From Actinidia chinensis (taxonomy: Eukaryota; Streptophyta; Magnoliopsida; Ericales; Actinidiaceae), in assembly GCA_009663005.1 (NCBI GenBank), contig CM018913.1:20051628-20061627 (forward strand): a DNA stretch of 10,000 bases, written 5' to 3'. The number at the start of each line of letters is the position of its first letter. The first letter of the stretch is position 1. Shown here piece by piece: positions 8,380 to 10,000 of this stretch. A program made the translations under genes and the position numbers. Under the pieces are notes generated by a model. It was not told where the DNA came from and did not search any database. It saw nothing but the letters and a program-made list of their open reading frames with translations.

Positions 8380-8680
8380 AGCAGTTCGCCTCTAATGTAC
8401 TAAACTTTTGAATACCTGATTGGCATATTTATTTTGGAATCAATATCTAATGGCCAAGGTTCCTCATCACTTGGTCATTATCAAAGTATTGCTAAAACTA
8501 TAAAAAATAAAAAAACTCAAGAACTAAAATACTTAAATTGTTTAAAAAACTAAGCCAAATTGGCCTTTAATTTAATGAATTTTAGGACATTTTATTAATT
8601 TATACAGACAACTAAAAAAGTTTGTATAATTTTTTAATATTAAATGTCAGGCTATTTGTGAACTTAAAATTTGTGTCTCT
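8380..8680. other. Unique internal segment of the MULE-like element
   Basis: About 300 bp of AT-rich sequence between the two TIRs without the GGGACC-type motif of the host array. It contains no open frame of note in either direction and no recognisable motif. It could be a remnant of the parent transposon or captured host DNA; nothing visible decides between these. Confidence 0.6.
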
Positions 8681-9002
8681 TTTTATTTTTATTTTTATTT
8701 TGGTAAAAATTAAATTAAAAAAAAACTAAAAAAACACACAAACATATAATAAAAAAAATTACTTATCCAAAAAAACATTGATCAAATAATAACTTAGATT
8801 AAAAAAATAATTTAAAAATGATTAACAGAAAAAAAAACTAAAAAAAAAACTAAAACAAATCGCGGGGTTGGGGTGGTGAGGTGGGGGTCAGGGGTATAAT
8901 GGTATTTTCGCCTCGACAAGGGAGGTCAGTGCCCAGTTTTTAAAAACCATAGGGAGTCAGTGCCTTATGGGAACCTCACAGGGGTGTTAGGTAAGTGATC
9001 CC
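8681..9002 (-). repeat. Right terminal inverted repeat of the MULE-like element
   Basis: Reverse complement of the left TIR. The GC-rich outer part starts at AATCGCGGGG (about 8858), and the outermost bases are GGTAAGTGATCCC. The inner part is A-rich (8700-8860) and pairs with the T-rich inner part of the left TIR. Several small indels separate the two arms, so it is slightly shorter than the left one. Confidence 0.75.
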
Positions 9003-9011
9003 AAAAAACTA
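9003..9011 (+). repeat. Right 9-bp target-site duplication (AAAAAACTA)
   Basis: Second copy of AAAAAACTA, directly after the right transposon end ATCCC. Removing the element and one copy gives AAAAAACTAGACC, which continues as a normal array monomer (compare AAAAAGACCAGAACC at 7100-7114). Confidence 0.8.
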
Positions 9012-10000
9012 GACCAAAAGTTATAATTATAATAACTATAGGGGTAAGATAAAAAATACCAATAATATTAAGCGGAACCATGTATAAGTTTTAAAAACTT
9101 AGGGAATAAAACTCAAATCGTCGCATATATATCCGTAAAGAAAGAAAATATTGGGAGATTAAATCGAAAAAACTCAGAAAACTTAGGGATCAAAGTATAA
9201 TTTTAAATAAATTTAGGCAAAAAACTGTAAATATCAAAAAGTTCAGGGACCAAACTATAATTTTTAAAAACTTAAACCTTGGGGACTACATAGAAAAAAT
9301 TCAGAAAGGCTAGGGATCCAAGTCTAATTTTAAAATCTTTAGGCCGCATATTGTAAATCTCAAAAAGTTCAAGGACCAAACTCTAATTTTCAAAAAGTTA
9401 AACCTTTGGGCACTAAATTGAAAAAGTTAAGAAAGGCTAGGTTCCCAAGTATAATTTTTAAAACTTTAGGGGTAAACTATAAATATAAAAAAAATTAGAG
9501 ACCAAACTGTAATTTTGAAAAAGTTCAGGGACCAGATTGTAAATTTCAATAATTTAGTCCTTGGGGGACTAAATTAAAAAAATTCAGAAAGGCTAGGGAC
9601 CTAATTATAATTTTAAAAATATTAGGAAGCAACCTGTAAATATCAAAAAGTTATGGGACCAACCTATAATTTTTAAAAACTTAAACCTTGGGTGACTAAA
9701 TTTTAAAAATTCAGAAGAGCTAGGGACCCTAGTGTTATTTTAAAATATTTAGGCCACAAACTGTCAATATCAAAAAGTTCAAGGACCAGACTATAATTTT
9801 CAAAAATTTAGATCTTGGGGGACTAGATTAAAAAAATGTAGAAAGGCTAGGGACCAATTAAAAAAATTATGGGATAGTTTTAATTCCCGCATATAGATTC
9901 AGAAACAAAGAAAATCTTAGGGGACTAAATTGAAAAAATTCAGAAAGGCCAGGGACCAAAATGTAATTTTATAAAACTTTAGGAAGGAAATTGTAAATAT
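9012..10000 (+). repeat. AT-rich hierarchical tandem array (right part), open at the window edge
   Basis: The same array resumes in phase after the transposon. Its first 280 bp match 7110-7375 (the AATCGTCGCATATATATCC landmark at 9116 against 7211). The offset is 1905 bp, or 940 bp once the 956-bp element and one 9-bp duplication are removed. A GGCCGCA(A/T)A variant near 9341 matches 7571, and AAATTGAAAAAGTTAAGAAAG near 9415 matches 7644. A further GCATATAGATTC landmark occurs at 9889. No gene, promoter or RNA is visible. Confidence 0.9.

Larger units (their letters stand above)
8047..9002. mobile_element. Non-autonomous Mutator-like (MULE) element with long terminal inverted repeats, 956 bp
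   Basis: The element begins GGGATAATTTTACCTAC and ends with the reverse complement of GGGATCACTTACCTAAC. The two ends are inverted over about 325-333 bp. It is flanked by a 9-bp direct duplication. GGGATAATT-like termini, long TIRs and a 9-bp duplication are the recognised signature of plant MULEs (family knowledge); the family call is inferred from these, since no transposase is present. The outer about 145 bp of each TIR is GC-richer (ACCCCTGACC, CCCCGCGAT), while the inner TIR and centre are extremely AT-rich. TIRs are clearly diverged (I estimate roughly three quarters identical in the outer part), so the insertion is not recent. No open frame of useful length lies inside. Alternative: a large foldback or MITE-like element; the 9-bp duplication favours MULE over PIF/Harbinger (3 bp) or hAT (8 bp). 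Confidence 0.8.

Noticed and set aside
8196..8380. Promoter-like TATA stretches in the AT-rich inner TIR
   Set aside because: Base composition alone gives TATA-like matches here, and no downstream gene exists to support a promoter.
8047..9002. LTR retrotransposon solo LTR or Helitron
   Set aside because: Ends are inverted, not direct; there is no TG...CA border and no 5-bp duplication. Helitrons lack both TIRs and target duplications.

Overview
This 10-kb window holds no protein-coding or RNA gene that I can support. It is entirely repetitive DNA and most likely comes from heterochromatic or intergenic sequence of a flowering plant. Three things suggest a plant: degenerate TTTAGGG-type telomeric heptamers near 936-965 and 1441-1478; a short-plus-long-TIR element with a 9-bp target duplication and GGGATAATTTTACC-type ends, typical of plant Mutator-like (MULE) transposons; and tens of copies of a GGGACCAAACT(A/G)TAATTTT-type motif of the style common in plant intergenic DNA. 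The last point is an impression from general knowledge, not a database match. Species cannot be named.

Region 1 (1-2897) is a CCA/CCT/CCG trinucleotide-rich block with extreme strand asymmetry. The C-rich strand alternates between top and bottom: C-rich 1-935, G-rich 966-1152, C-rich 1153-1440, G-rich 1479-1812, C-rich 1813-2897. Both C-to-G switches carry the same degenerate telomere-like sequence. Both G-to-C switches carry the same TTGGCCACCTCC sequence. Together they form two diverged tandem copies of one large foldback-like unit. Local duplications (63 bp, about 201 bp, about 354-398 bp) lie inside the C-rich arms. All long open frames here are low-complexity translations of stop-free repeats.

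Region 2 (2898-8046, continuing 9012-10000) is an AT-rich hierarchical tandem array. A roughly 30-bp subrepeat forms monomers of about 126 bp, and these form larger units. Copies at exactly 785-bp spacing occupy about 4353-6700, with partial copies at each end. Older segmental copies link 2898-3765 with 6206-7074 and 3757-4012 with 7561-7816, and a tandem duplication of about 362 bp covers 6724-7447.

Region 3 (8047-9002) is a 956-bp non-autonomous MULE-like element inserted in that array. It has terminal inverted repeats of about 325-333 bp and is flanked by the 9-bp duplication AAAAAACTA. An uninterrupted paralogous monomer near 7083-7140 shows what the empty site looked like. No transposase is present, so any movement would depend on an enzyme encoded elsewhere.

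There is no sign of an operon, CRISPR array, tRNA, rRNA or other functional system. The points of interest are structural: strand switching with telomere-like junctions, array homogenisation, and the dated order of array formation followed by transposon insertion.
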